Both the position numbers and the translations under genes were made by a program. This document shows, piece by piece, positions 1 to 7,950 of a stretch of 26,314 nucleotides of DNA (positions within the stretch are counted from its first letter, which is position 1; every line of letters starts with the position of its first letter). This DNA is from UBA8886 sp002731655 (GTDB lineage Archaea > Thermoplasmatota > Poseidoniia > MGIII > CG-Epi1): the NCBI GenBank assembly GCA_030754655.1, contig JASLZX010000015.1:1-26314 (forward strand). The letters are read 5' to 3'. The notes under the pieces are model-generated. The model was not told the DNA's origin. It ran no database searches and saw only the letters and a list, made by a program, of their open reading frames with translations.

Positions 1-766
1 AGGTAATTACACCGATTTCACCCTCGCCATCTACATAGCGGTAGCGTCGCGCCACCTCGCCAGGCCGGTCAGGTGCGACTGGCGTTAGCTCCATCTCGGC
101 ATCAATCATGGCGATAATTTCATCGGCGGGCACGACCTGTTCGGGGCTCCAGCGGTTGATGTTGCCCACATCCATATACTCGATGAAACGCACGGTGTGT
201 GGTGTCCCCCGGAAGTGGCGTGCCAGCTCGACCACAGAACCATCATTGACGCCGCGGATGACGACGCAGTTGAGCTTGAGCGCCCCGAAGTCGGCGCGCT
301 CGGCCGCCGCGATACCGTCGAGCACTCGCGCGACGTTCAGGTCACGACCGTTCAGCCGCTGGTAGACCTGCGGGTCGAGCGAGTCGAGGCTGATATTGAG
401 TCGCTGCAACCCCGCACGGCGCAGCTTTTCGGCCTGCGCAGCCAGCAGGTAGCCGTTGGTCGTGAGCGACAGGTCGTCGAGCCCCGGAATCGCAACGAGC
501 ATTCGCACCAGCCGGTCGAGGTCGACGCGCAACAGCGGCTCACCGCCGGTCAATCGCACCCGCGAGACTCCCAGCCCTACCAGCAGCCGCACCACCCTCG
601 CCAGCTGCTCGTAGCTCAGTAGCTCTTCGCGCGCGACGAAGCATAGCTCCGGTCCGTCGGCAGGCATGCAGTAGGGGCAACGAAAGTTGCAGCGGTCGGT
701 GACCGAGAGGCGTAACTGGGTGAGGGGGCGGCCGAGGAGGTCCTGCTCGGGTCGTGATGCGGGCAT
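1..766 (-). CDS. moaA: GTP 3',8-cyclase MoaA (molybdenum cofactor step 1), C-terminus cut by window edge
   Basis: Radical-SAM enzyme that starts molybdopterin synthesis from GTP. The frame opens at an ATG (766-764) and stays open to the left edge, giving about 255 residues of a family usually near 320-340. The N-terminal 4Fe-4S motif is clear: TDRCNFRCPYC, with Cys26, Cys30 and Cys33. It is followed by the SAM-binding LTGGEPLLR and by SLTTNGYLL and RLNISLDSL, typical of MoaA. The second, C-terminal Fe-S cluster of the family would lie outside the window. The start is 2 nt beyond the folD stop, so it is probably the distal gene of rusA-folD-moaA. Identification is secure; only completeness is unknown. 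Confidence 0.93.
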   Translation of the reverse strand, partial: MPASRPEQDLLGRPLTQLRLSVTDRCNFRCPYCMPADGPELCFVAREELLSYEQLARVVRLLVGLGVSRVRLTGGEPLLRVDLDRLVRMLVAIPGLDDLSLTTNGYLLAAQAEKLRRAGLQRLNISLDSLDPQVYQRLNGRDLNVARVLDGIAAAERADFGALKLNCVVIRGVNDGSVVELARHFRGTPHTVRFIEYMDVGNINRWSPEQVVPADEIIAMIDAEMELTPVAPDRPGEVARRYRYVDGEGEIGVIT

Positions 767-768
767 TG

Positions 769-1584
769 TCAGTCCGCCTGCGCCGCGACCGCGTTCGCCA
801 TCAGCATCGCGACCGTCATCGGCCCCACGCCGCCCGGCACCGGGGTCAGCGCGCCCGCCACTTCAGCCACGCCGGGCGCGCAGTCGCCGACCTGCCCGCC
901 TTCGGTGCGGTTGACGCCAACGTCGATGACGGTCGCACCGGGCCGCACCATTTCGGGGGTGACGGTATCCGGCCGGCCGGCAGCCACGACGAGCAGTTCG
1001 GCCTGCCGGGTGTGGTGCGCCAGGTCGGCGGTGCCGGTGTGGCAGACCGTTACGGTGGCGTTTGCCTGCGTCAGCATTACCGCCAGCGGCTTGCCGACGA
1101 TATTGCTGCGGCCGACAATCACGGCATTCTTCCCAGCCGGTGAGTGGCCGCTGCGCTCGAGCAGCTCTATGATGCCGGCGGGCGTACAGGGGCGCAACCC
1201 CGGTTCGCCGCGCAGCAGCTTTCCGAGGTTCTCGGGGTGGAAGCCGTCGACGTCGCGCGCTGGCGCAATGCGCGCCAGCGCCGGCTCGAGGCCATCCGGC
1301 AGTGGTAGCTGGATGATGATTCCATGCTCGCTGGAATTTAGCTGTTCGACGAGCGCTTCTAGCTCTCCGAGCAGTATATTGGCCGATAAGTGGTGGTGTG
1401 TAAGCTCGACGCCGACCCGTTCCGCGGCGCGCGATTTGGCGCGAATGTAGCTGGTCGAGGCGGGGTCGTTGCCCACTTGCACCACCGCTAGCAGCGGCGC
1501 GCTGCCGAGCCGCGCAACGCGCGCCTGTAGCTCGCTCTCGATGGCGGCTGCGACCGCGCGTCCGTCAATGATTGCAGCGCTCAT
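769..1584 (-). CDS. folD: Bifunctional methylene-THF dehydrogenase / methenyl-THF cyclohydrolase FolD
   Basis: Interconverts methylene-, methenyl- and formyl-tetrahydrofolate in the cytoplasm. At 271 residues it is close to the family length (about 280-300). Visible motifs are YIRAK with Tyr46 and catalytic Lys50, IIQLPLP with Gln92, RDVDGFH with Asp113, PCTPAGI, the Rossmann motif VIVGRSNIVGKP and the C-terminal PVPGGVGPMT. The ATG overlaps the rusA stop in ATGA, implying translational coupling. Archaea with folate rather than methanopterin C1 chemistry usually carry a bacterial-like FolD. The coding sequence contains a perfect 10-bp inverted repeat at 1257-1281. Confidence 0.96.
   Translation of the reverse strand: MSAAIIDGRAVAAAIESELQARVARLGSAPLLAVVQVGNDPASTSYIRAKSRAAERVGVELTHHHLSANILLGELEALVEQLNSSEHGIIIQLPLPDGLEPALARIAPARDVDGFHPENLGKLLRGEPGLRPCTPAGIIELLERSGHSPAGKNAVIVGRSNIVGKPLAVMLTQANATVTVCHTGTADLAHHTRQAELLVVAAGRPDTVTPEMVRPGATVIDVGVNRTEGGQVGDCAPGVAEVAGALTPVPGGVGPMTVAMLMANAVAAQAD
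1257..1281. repeat. Perfect inverted repeat, 10-bp arms, in folD
   Basis: Arms GCGCTGGCGC and GCGCCAGCGC with spacer AATGC. Intragenic; the protein there is of normal length. Confidence 0.9.
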
Positions 1585-2030
1585 TTGCCCCCTAGCGGGT
1601 CGAGTGTGTAGAGGCAGACTTCGACGCGCGGCGCGTCGCCCTGAGCGGCGCGCCGCTTGCGGACGACCAGTTCGGCGACCTGCCCGTCGTCGTGGTAGAG
1701 CACGCCGCTCAGGCCATCCTTGACCGCCTTGGCGAGGTTATCAGCGTCGGGGCGCTTGTCGTGGTGCTCTTCCGGCCGTGGGACGCGCTTGCGCCACTTG
1801 CTCTTGGGGCAGGGAAAGTAGGCCACCACAAGCAGGCCGAGCGGTCCCTCAAACAACCCGGCCACGCCAGCCTCCTCGCGGGCGCGCTGCGCCACGTAAG
1901 CGATATCGGCCTTGTAAACCTTCGATGCCTGCGGGTCGGTTGCCACGACGTAGCTGCCCTTGCGGTAGAACCGCGGTCGCCCCTGCGCGACCGGCTTGCC
2001 GGGGATGGTGAACTCGATGCGCACGTCCAC
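1581..2030 (-). CDS. rusA: RusA-family Holliday junction resolvase
   Basis: 149-residue protein of the RusA endodeoxyribonuclease family, which resolves Holliday junctions. The N-terminal GKPVAQGRPRF and the acidic block RPDADNLAKAVKDGL then VLYHDDGQV match the family. Asp95, Asp97, Lys101 and Asp115 correspond to the metal-binding and catalytic residues of E. coli RusA. The start is a GTG at 2030; another GTG two codons downstream is possible. It overlaps folD by 4 nt and is first in the minus-strand unit. RusA is best known from phages and prophages, whereas archaea normally use Hjc, so acquisition by transfer is likely. No other phage genes are nearby. Confidence 0.85.
   Translation of the reverse strand: MDVRIEFTIPGKPVAQGRPRFYRKGSYVVATDPQASKVYKADIAYVAQRAREEAGVAGLFEGPLGLLVVAYFPCPKSKWRKRVPRPEEHHDKRPDADNLAKAVKDGLSGVLYHDDGQVAELVVRKRRAAQGDAPRVEVCLYTLDPLGGK
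1622..1657. repeat. Two adjacent short palindromes in rusA
   Basis: CGACGCGC-g-GCGCGTCG (1622-1638) and AGCGGCGCGCCGCT (1644-1657), five bases apart, in the 3' part of rusA. Confidence 0.8.
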
Positions 2031-2068
2031 CGTAGGAGCGGGGGGATTATGGCTTTCCCGCCGTATTC

Positions 2069-2077
2069 CTTAATTAC
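2069..2077 (+). promoter_or_regulatory. TATA-like box of rli1
   Basis: AT-only core TTAATTA (2070-2076) in GC-rich surroundings, centred about 26 bp before the rli1 ATG, as expected for a leaderless archaeal transcript. The core is palindromic and could also fire toward rusA, although the distance there (about 43 bp) would leave a short leader. Confidence 0.55.
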
Positions 2078-2098
2078 GAGAGCAGTAGCGGTGCGCCG

Positions 2099-3859
2099 AT
2101 GCGAGTCGCAGTGCTGCACGAGGGCCGTTGCCAGCCCAAGCGCTGTATGAACGAGTGCTACAACTTCTGCCCGCCAGTGCGTAACGGGGTCGAAGTCATC
2201 ACCTGGCGCGAGGATGACAAGCCGCTGGTTTCCGAGCCGCTCTGCATCGGTTGCGGTATTTGTATTCACAAGTGCCCACACGACGCGCTCACGATTATCA
2301 ATCTCCCGGAAGGCGACGAGCGCGAGACGACCCACCGCTATGGGCAGAACGATTTCCGACTCTTCCGGCTGCCGTCGCCGAAGGAGGGGCAGGTGGTCGG
2401 CCTGCTTGGTGCCAACGGCACCGGCAAGACCACCGCCATCTCACTGCTGGCGGGCGAGTTGGTGCCCAACCTAGGCGACTGGGAGCTAGCGGGCGACTGG
2501 CCGGTGGTGCTGGAGCACTTCGCCGGCACCGAGCTGCACGCCCACTTCGCGGCGCTGGCGGACGGCAGCGCCAGCGTTGCGCTCAAGCCGCAGTATGTCG
2601 ACCAGATTCCGAAGCGCTTCGCAGGCACGCTGCGCGAGTTGCTGGTGCGGGTGGCGGATGACGTCCGGGTCGCTGAGGTCGTCGCCGAGCTGGGGCTGAC
2701 CGGGCTCGACCAGCCGCTGGCGAAGCTCTCGGGCGGCGAATTGCAGAAGGGCGCTATCGCCGCGACGTTGCTGAAGGAGGCCGAGCTCTACTTCTTCGAC
2801 GAGCCCTGTTCTTATCTTGATATCGAGCAGCGGTTGCTCATGGCGCAGCGCATCGCCGCGCTTGGGGCCACGAAGTCGGTAGTAGTCATTGAGCACGACC
2901 TCGCCATTCTCGACTACGTTACCGAGCAGCTGCACCTGCTCTACGGCGAGCCGAACGCCTATGGCATCGTCTCGCAGCCGTTGGGAGTCCGCCACGGTAT
3001 CAACAGCTACCTTGAGGGGGAGCTGCGCGAGGAGAACGTGCGACTGCGCGACAGCCGCATCGAGTTTCTGGCGCACCCACCGCGGACTGGCTGGGACGCG
3101 CAGCCGTTCGTCAGCTGGCCGGAGCTGGAGAAGCAGCAGGGAAGCTTCAAGCTCAAAACGGCCACGGGCGAAATCTTGCAGGGGCAGGTGCTGGGCGTCG
3201 TGGGCGGCAACGCCACAGGCAAAACGACTTTCGTGCGGATGCTGGCGGGCGACCTTGCGCCCGATATCGGGAAGGTTGAGCTGGCGCTGCAGGTTTCCTA
3301 CAAACCGCAATACATTACGCCGCAGTCGGATGTGCTGGTGGAGGAGCTGTTGCGCTCGACCGAAGGTTTCGACGAGCACTATTTAAACACGGAATTGATG
3401 AATCCGCTTGCGCTGGAGACCCTGATGCGGCAGGACCTCGAGTCGCTCTCCGGGGGCGAATTGCAGCGCGTTACGATAGCCGAATGTTTGCTGCGCGAGG
3501 CCGACCTGTATCTCTTCGACGAGCCTTCGGCCTACCTCGACGCGAACCAGCGTATGGTCGCGGCGCGCACCATCCGGCGCTGCATGGAGCGCCGCACCGC
3601 CTCGGCACTGGTGGTCGACCACGATGTCTACTTCATTGACTACGTTTCTGACGGCCTGCTCTGCTTCTCTGGCACGCCGGGGGAGCATGGCCTGGCGGAG
3701 GGTCCGTTCAGGATGCGCGCAGGGATGAACCATTTCCTGAAGCGGCTGGACGTCACTTTCAGGCGAGACCGGAATACCAACCGCCCGCGCATCAACAAGC
3801 CCGGCTCCCGGCTCGACCGGGCACAGAAGGCGGCTGGCGAATACTACTACTCCAGTTGA
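2099..3859 (+). CDS. rli1: ABCE1/Rli1 ribosome-recycling ATPase
   Basis: Cytosolic Fe-S twin ABC ATPase that splits post-termination ribosomes into subunits. The 586 residues show the full architecture. The ferredoxin-like region has Cys11, 16, 20, 24 and Cys49, 52, 55, 59. NBD1 has Walker A GANGTGKTT (104-112), signature LSGGELQ (210-216) and Walker B YFFDEP (231-236). NBD2 has Walker A GGNATGKTT (369-377), signature LSGGELQRV (450-458) and YLFDEPSAYLD (471-481). The hinge lies between the two NBDs and at the C-terminus. The ATG is the family start (MRVAV...CQPKRC) and has a TATA box 26 bp upstream. MMPL follows after 36 nt. This is a core archaeal gene. Confidence 0.98.
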   Translation: MRVAVLHEGRCQPKRCMNECYNFCPPVRNGVEVITWREDDKPLVSEPLCIGCGICIHKCPHDALTIINLPEGDERETTHRYGQNDFRLFRLPSPKEGQVVGLLGANGTGKTTAISLLAGELVPNLGDWELAGDWPVVLEHFAGTELHAHFAALADGSASVALKPQYVDQIPKRFAGTLRELLVRVADDVRVAEVVAELGLTGLDQPLAKLSGGELQKGAIAATLLKEAELYFFDEPCSYLDIEQRLLMAQRIAALGATKSVVVIEHDLAILDYVTEQLHLLYGEPNAYGIVSQPLGVRHGINSYLEGELREENVRLRDSRIEFLAHPPRTGWDAQPFVSWPELEKQQGSFKLKTATGEILQGQVLGVVGGNATGKTTFVRMLAGDLAPDIGKVELALQVSYKPQYITPQSDVLVEELLRSTEGFDEHYLNTELMNPLALETLMRQDLESLSGGELQRVTIAECLLREADLYLFDEPSAYLDANQRMVAARTIRRCMERRTASALVVDHDVYFIDYVSDGLLCFSGTPGEHGLAEGPFRMRAGMNHFLKRLDVTFRRDRNTNRPRINKPGSRLDRAQKAAGEYYYSS

Positions 3860-3867
3860 GGCTGCAC

Positions 3868-3876
3868 TCTTATCAG
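3868..3876 (+). promoter_or_regulatory. TATA-like box of the MMPL gene
   Basis: TCTTATCA lies about 24 bp before the GTG of the exporter, within the 36-nt gap after rli1. It suggests that the exporter has its own leaderless promoter in addition to possible read-through. Confidence 0.4.
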
Positions 3877-3895
3877 CCAGTCTCAATGCGCCGGC

Positions 3896-6508
3896 GTGCT
3901 TCCAGAACTGGCTAGTTGGTTTACTCGAGCCTACACGCGTCTCATCCTGCGCACCCCGTCGCTGACGGTACTGGTGCTCGTGTTGGTGACACTGCTACTG
4001 CTCAAGCCCGCATTGACTTTCGAGCAGAACATGACCCGCGATATCGAGGTCTACCTTCCCGAGGGCGAGGAGTCGACCGACCTGCTGCTCGAGGTTCGGA
4101 AGGACTGGGCCACTGACATAATTATTATCTATATCGAGACCCGCAACGCGAACGACCCGGAGCGGTTCAATGACCGTGTAATCCACAACATAACCTACGT
4201 CCCGACGCTCAAGGAGATTGCGCGGCTGGAACAGCAAATTGACCCGTACGGCCAGTCGATGGACCAGGACAAATATCAGGCAGACCGCGGGATTCAGGAC
4301 GACATAATTTTCACGCTCAGCATCTCGACGCTAATCAAGGAGTTCAACTCGACTAACGCTCGCTTCATCGAGGCCACCGAAGGGAAGGTGTTCGGTGGCC
4401 TCTCGGTTGAGCAGCGCGACGACGAACTGGTGAATGAGACTGGGCGCTACGCGATACCGAGCGACCAAGACCGGGTTGACCAGATTTACGTGCAGACTTC
4501 GGGTGCGCTGCAGAATTTTGCTATCGACACCAACGGCGACGGAATCCTCGACACGGCATACATCATGTTCGCGCTCAAGTATTCGATAGGCGACAACGAT
4601 GCGCGGCAGGCCGAAATAATCGCTAACATTCAGCAGGTAATCGATTCACGGCCGAGCCCGGCGCGCACCGAGATGACGCAGACCGGGCTGGTGGTGGTGC
4701 TGCATGAAGTCACGGAGCGCCTTTACGAGGATTTGCTGGCGATGCTGCCCATATCGCTCATGATCGTGCTGGGGATGGTGCTCTGGTTCCACCGCAATGT
4801 CTTCGTGATTCCAGTGGTGCTCATCCCGATTTTCTGTGGGCTTATCTGGACGTTGGGACTGGTGCGGATTTCAGGAGTGGTGCTGACGCCGATGATTGTT
4901 GCGGCAGGGCCAATCCTAGTGGGGATTGGCGTCGATTACGGGCTACACGTCGCCAATCGCATCGTCGAATTCCGCGAGGCGGGACTCTCGCATTTCAAGT
5001 CGACCAGCAAGGCGATGCTGACCACTGGCAAGGCGACGCTGCTCTGCGCACTCACCGACACGATTGGCTTCTCAGCGCTCTTCATCTCGCCGATTGCGCC
5101 GATGCGTACGGTGGGGCTGACGATGATAGTTGGCGTCATCTGTTCGTTCATTCTGACGGTGAGCATGACTCCCGCCATCATGAAGCTCACTAACTACACC
5201 CGCCATCACCCCAAGTCGTGGACAGGCATTGCGCGTGTTTCGTCGCAGCAGTGGCGTGTCATCCTGCTGGTGGTGCTGCTGGTGACCGGCTACTCGCTGG
5301 CGCGGCTTTCGGTTATGGATCAGGACATTCGCGGCGACGAGTCGGCGCCCGAAGACATCGCCTCGATTCGCAAGCTGGCTGAGTATTCCGAGAAGTTCGA
5401 GGCGGGGCAGACCGGCATCCTGCTCGTAGCGGGGCCGCCCGACCGGCCGAAACCGGCCGCCAAGGACCTCGGGGTGCTGGACGTGATTAACTGGACTACG
5501 GTCGAATTGAATAATCTCACGATTAACAATCGCAACACGGATGATACTATCAACGTCTCGGCGTTCTCAATCGTCGATTTTTTCAAGTCAGCGCACATTA
5601 GTATCGAGGTTGGGCAGGGCGGCGACGAGGAGCCTTTCTTTGTCTTCGACGGCAGCTTCTGGGAGTTCCTGCATCACGAGTTCTTTGACAGCCAAGCGTG
5701 CCAGATAGAAACTGGCCTGTTCTACACCTGCGAGGAATTGAGGCAGGACATGATTGACGTCTTCTACGATTCGTTCACGGGAGAGATGCGTGCGATGCTG
5801 CTGACCGACGACTACACCAAGGCGCTCATTTACGTCAGCATGCCGTATATCAACATAGATGATACTGCATTGCTGGTCGAGCGCACCGACAGTATCGCCT
5901 ACTACTACAACACCCTGCTCTTCGACGCCGAGCTGTCACAACTTACCGGCGGCCCCCCAGTCACAATCGCCATCAATCAGGGCATTCAGGATACGCAATA
6001 CAAGACGATTGCGTTGAGCCTGGTGCTGGTGCTGGTGACGATGGTCCTGATTTTCCGTTCATTCCGTTTCGGCTTCATCACCTTCCTCCCTATCCTGATT
6101 GTGGTGCTCTGGTATCCTGCCACGGTCCATACCGGCGGAACCAACCTGAACATTTTCACCGCCATGGTCGGCACCATTATCATCGGCATCGGCATCGATA
6201 ATTCAATCCAGATTACCGAACGCGTCCGTGAAGAAGGCACGCGCCCCGAAGGCATCATGAAGGCGGTGCAGTATACGGGCCAGTCGGTCGTCGAGGCCAC
6301 CTTCACGACGATGGGGGGTGTCCTGTCGGGGGTCATCATCTCGTTCTACCGCACCCAGTTTATTGGCTTGCGCAACTTCTTCGCGCTGATTATCACGCTG
6401 GTGCTATTCTCGCTGCTGCTGGCGGTCTTCGCACTTCCGAGTTTCTACCAGGCGCTGCACCACTACGGCGATAAGTTCGGCCCGCGGCGCCTGAAAGTCA
6501 AGCGCTAG
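3896..6508 (+). CDS. RND-superfamily MMPL-type membrane exporter
   Basis: 870-residue polytopic protein with the duplicated RND/MMPL fold. TM1 (about 21-40) is followed by a large extracytoplasmic loop (about 41-280) and TM2-6, with GIGVDYGLH carrying Asp347. The second half repeats this: TM7 (about 453-472), a loop to about 695, and TM8-12 with GIGIDNSIQ carrying Asp768. The paired intramembrane Asp residues fit proton-driven transport. Substrates of archaeal members are unknown; hydrophobic or lipid cargo is the usual guess. The start is a GTG, because the ATG at 3886 is out of frame. The stop shares CTAG with the convergent ribH. Its base composition is less GC-rich than that of neighbouring genes. 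Confidence 0.9.
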   Translation: MLPELASWFTRAYTRLILRTPSLTVLVLVLVTLLLLKPALTFEQNMTRDIEVYLPEGEESTDLLLEVRKDWATDIIIIYIETRNANDPERFNDRVIHNITYVPTLKEIARLEQQIDPYGQSMDQDKYQADRGIQDDIIFTLSISTLIKEFNSTNARFIEATEGKVFGGLSVEQRDDELVNETGRYAIPSDQDRVDQIYVQTSGALQNFAIDTNGDGILDTAYIMFALKYSIGDNDARQAEIIANIQQVIDSRPSPARTEMTQTGLVVVLHEVTERLYEDLLAMLPISLMIVLGMVLWFHRNVFVIPVVLIPIFCGLIWTLGLVRISGVVLTPMIVAAGPILVGIGVDYGLHVANRIVEFREAGLSHFKSTSKAMLTTGKATLLCALTDTIGFSALFISPIAPMRTVGLTMIVGVICSFILTVSMTPAIMKLTNYTRHHPKSWTGIARVSSQQWRVILLVVLLVTGYSLARLSVMDQDIRGDESAPEDIASIRKLAEYSEKFEAGQTGILLVAGPPDRPKPAAKDLGVLDVINWTTVELNNLTINNRNTDDTINVSAFSIVDFFKSAHISIEVGQGGDEEPFFVFDGSFWEFLHHEFFDSQACQIETGLFYTCEELRQDMIDVFYDSFTGEMRAMLLTDDYTKALIYVSMPYINIDDTALLVERTDSIAYYYNTLLFDAELSQLTGGPPVTIAINQGIQDTQYKTIALSLVLVLVTMVLIFRSFRFGFITFLPILIVVLWYPATVHTGGTNLNIFTAMVGTIIIGIGIDNSIQITERVREEGTRPEGIMKAVQYTGQSVVEATFTTMGGVLSGVIISFYRTQFIGLRNFFALIITLVLFSLLLAVFALPSFYQALHHYGDKFGPRRLKVKR
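6505..6508. other. Shared CTAG: both stop codons of the convergent MMPL and ribH genes
   Basis: TAG of MMPL is 6506-6508 on plus and TAG of ribH is 6507-6505 on minus, so four bases supply both stops. Confidence 0.95.
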
Positions 6509-6903
6509 CTGAGCATTTCCGCGACAGCGTCAACCGCTTTTCGTGCATACGGCAGCAGCCGCGGCTCGATGTGCTGCGGCTCAGCGCCCGGCCCGATGAC
6601 GCCCATGCCGACTGGCTTTCCGGTCGCGAGCTGCAAATTGACGGTGGCCTGCACGACCGCCTGCCCCATCGCGAGCCCGTGTTGCGTCTCACCGCGCTCG
6701 ATGATGCCGAGCAGCACCGCACCGGCGATGTCGTCGCGTGCCAGCAGCCGCTGCAGCGCCAGTGGGCACTCCAGCGCGCCCGGCACCCACTGCTCGGCGA
6801 CGACCTCGAGCCCCAGTTCGCCGGCGCGCTCCCTCGCCGCGGCCGCCATGCGGGCGACCACCTCGCGGTGGTAGCTGCCGCAGACCAGCGCGATGCGCTT
6901 CAC
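6505..6903 (-). CDS. ribH: 6,7-dimethyl-8-ribityllumazine synthase
   Basis: Condenses ArP (5-amino-6-ribitylaminouracil) with dihydroxybutanone phosphate, the penultimate riboflavin step. The 132 residues carry the family motifs: substrate loop GSYH near residue 11, VPGALECPLAL, and IIERGETQHGLAMGQAV with the catalytic His, then GVIGPGAEPQHIEPRL. The GTG start overlaps the ribE stop in GTGA, making it the last gene of the riboflavin operon. The IIERGET(Q)H block separates it from the archaeal riboflavin synthase RibC, a paralogue of lumazine synthase. Its stop is nested with that of the convergent MMPL gene. Confidence 0.93.
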   Translation of the reverse strand: MKRIALVCGSYHREVVARMAAAARERAGELGLEVVAEQWVPGALECPLALQRLLARDDIAGAVLLGIIERGETQHGLAMGQAVVQATVNLQLATGKPVGMGVIGPGAEPQHIEPRLLPYARKAVDAVAEMLS

Positions 6904-7511
6904 CGGGCCTCCATGATGCGCGTGACGGTCTCGACGACCGCGCGCGTCGTTGCGTCAATCTCGACGTTGAGCCGGTCGCCCGGCTGGCGCGCACCAATCG
7001 TGGTGCGCGCCAGCGTCTCGGGAATAATATGCACGATGAACTCGCCCTCCGCGGGCCAGGTGCGGCCGACGGTGAGCGAGATGCCGTCAATGGCCACGAA
7101 GCCCTTCTCGAAGATGCAGACGATTGCGTCGCCTCTGACGCGCAGCCGCAGGTCGTGCGCGCCCTCGCCAGCCTCGACCGCGACGACTTCGGCGACGGTC
7201 GAGACGTGGCCCGAGAGCAGGTGGCCGCCCACTTCGTCGCCTAGCCGCGCGGAGCGCTCCAGGTTCACTACGCCCCCGTCGGCAAGCCGCTCGCCGAGCG
7301 TTGTGCGCGCGAGTGTTTCGGCGACGACGTCGAACTCCAGCGCGCCGTTGCCAATCGCGCTGACCGTCAGGCAGGCGCCGTCGACTGCGACGCTCGCGCC
7401 GGTCGCGATGCCGTCGGCGAAGCCAGCGGGTGGTTCGACCGCGATGCGCTGCGCGCCGTCGTTCTCGACGGCGCGCAGCGTGCCAGTGGCGGTCACGATG
7501 CCGGTGAACAT
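6900..7511 (-). CDS. ribE: Riboflavin synthase, bacterial trimeric type (RibE)
   Basis: Dismutates two ribityllumazine molecules to riboflavin. The 203 residues form two lumazine-binding barrels. Repeat 1 opens with MFTGIV and has DGACLTV and ETLARTTLGE. Repeat 2 has GHLLSGHV at the junction, DGISLTV and ETLARTTIGA. This is the bacterial/eukaryotic RibE family, not the unrelated archaeal RibC. Bacterial-type RibE in an archaeal riboflavin operon indicates gene displacement by transfer, as also known in some haloarchaea. The ATG lies 1 nt beyond the ribL stop, and its own stop overlaps the ribH start. The gene contains two perfect inverted repeats of 14 and 15 bp. Confidence 0.95.
   Translation of the reverse strand: MFTGIVTATGTLRAVENDGAQRIAVEPPAGFADGIATGASVAVDGACLTVSAIGNGALEFDVVAETLARTTLGERLADGGVVNLERSARLGDEVGGHLLSGHVSTVAEVVAVEAGEGAHDLRLRVRGDAIVCIFEKGFVAIDGISLTVGRTWPAEGEFIVHIIPETLARTTIGARQPGDRLNVEIDATTRAVVETVTRIMEAR
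6983..7014. repeat. Perfect inverted repeat, 14-bp arms, in ribE (3' part)
   Basis: Arms GCTGGCGCGCACCA and TGGTGCGCGCCAGC with spacer ATCG. It codes for the conserved LARTTIGARQ, so it is not an insertion. Codons pair in phase (CTG/CAG, GCG/CGC, ACC/GGT). Confidence 0.95.
7447..7480. repeat. Perfect inverted repeat, 15-bp arms, in ribE (5' part)
   Basis: Arms CGCTGCGCGCCGTCG and CGACGGCGCGCAGCG with spacer TTCT. It codes for LRAVENDGAQR; codons again pair in phase. Confidence 0.95.
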
Positions 7512-7512
7512 C

Positions 7513-7950
7513 CTACTCCTGTCCGAAGATGCGCAGGATGCGCGCCACGATTTTGCGCGTCCCCGCTAGGCCATGCTCCAGCTTCGGCAGTCGCACGACC
7601 TTCGCAATGTGGCCGCGCTCGGCCAGCTTCGCCTCCAGCGCCTTCGGTTCGAACAGCTCCTGGTCGTGCCCCAGCGCGATGATGTGCGGCTTGATTTCCT
7701 CCACGATGATGCCGAGCATGTCGCCCTCGCGCCCTACCACCGCGTGGTCGACCGGCTTCAGCGCCGTGACCATCTCGGCCCGGATTGCGGCCGGCACGAC
7801 CGGCTCGCGCTTCATGCGTCGCACCGTCGCGTCGTTGGCTATAATCACTACCAGTTCGTCGCCCAGTTCGCGGGCGGCTCGCAGGAAATGGATGTGTCCG
7901 GGGTGCAGCAGGTCGAAGACCCCGGTGGCTACTACGCGCTTGCGTCCCAC
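7513..7950 (-). CDS. ribL: FAD synthase RibL (archaeal cytidylyltransferase-type)
   Basis: Adenylates FMN to FAD. The 145 residues have the nucleotidyltransferase opening VATGVFDLLHPGHIHFL with the HxGH motif. They also have VVGREGDM, a conserved ALGHDQ in place of the glycerol-phosphate cytidylyltransferase motif, and a C-terminal GTRKIVARIL. The length and motifs match archaeal RibL rather than bacterial bifunctional RibF. The start is a GTG at 7950, 19 nt inside the end of ribB, so the two are probably coupled. A family confusion with glycerol-3-phosphate cytidylyltransferase is possible in principle, but the riboflavin context favours RibL. Confidence 0.88.
   Translation of the reverse strand: MGRKRVVATGVFDLLHPGHIHFLRAARELGDELVVIIANDATVRRMKREPVVPAAIRAEMVTALKPVDHAVVGREGDMLGIIVEEIKPHIIALGHDQELFEPKALEAKLAERGHIAKVVRLPKLEHGLAGTRKIVARILRIFGQE

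Noticed and set aside
2486..3379. 297-codon open frame antisense to rli1
   Set aside because: It is a shadow of a highly conserved gene in GC-rich DNA, with no motif and no promoter.
6571..7569. 332-codon open frame antisense to ribH-ribE
   Set aside because: Arg/Ser/Ala-rich translation typical of an antisense frame; both riboflavin genes on the other strand are certain.
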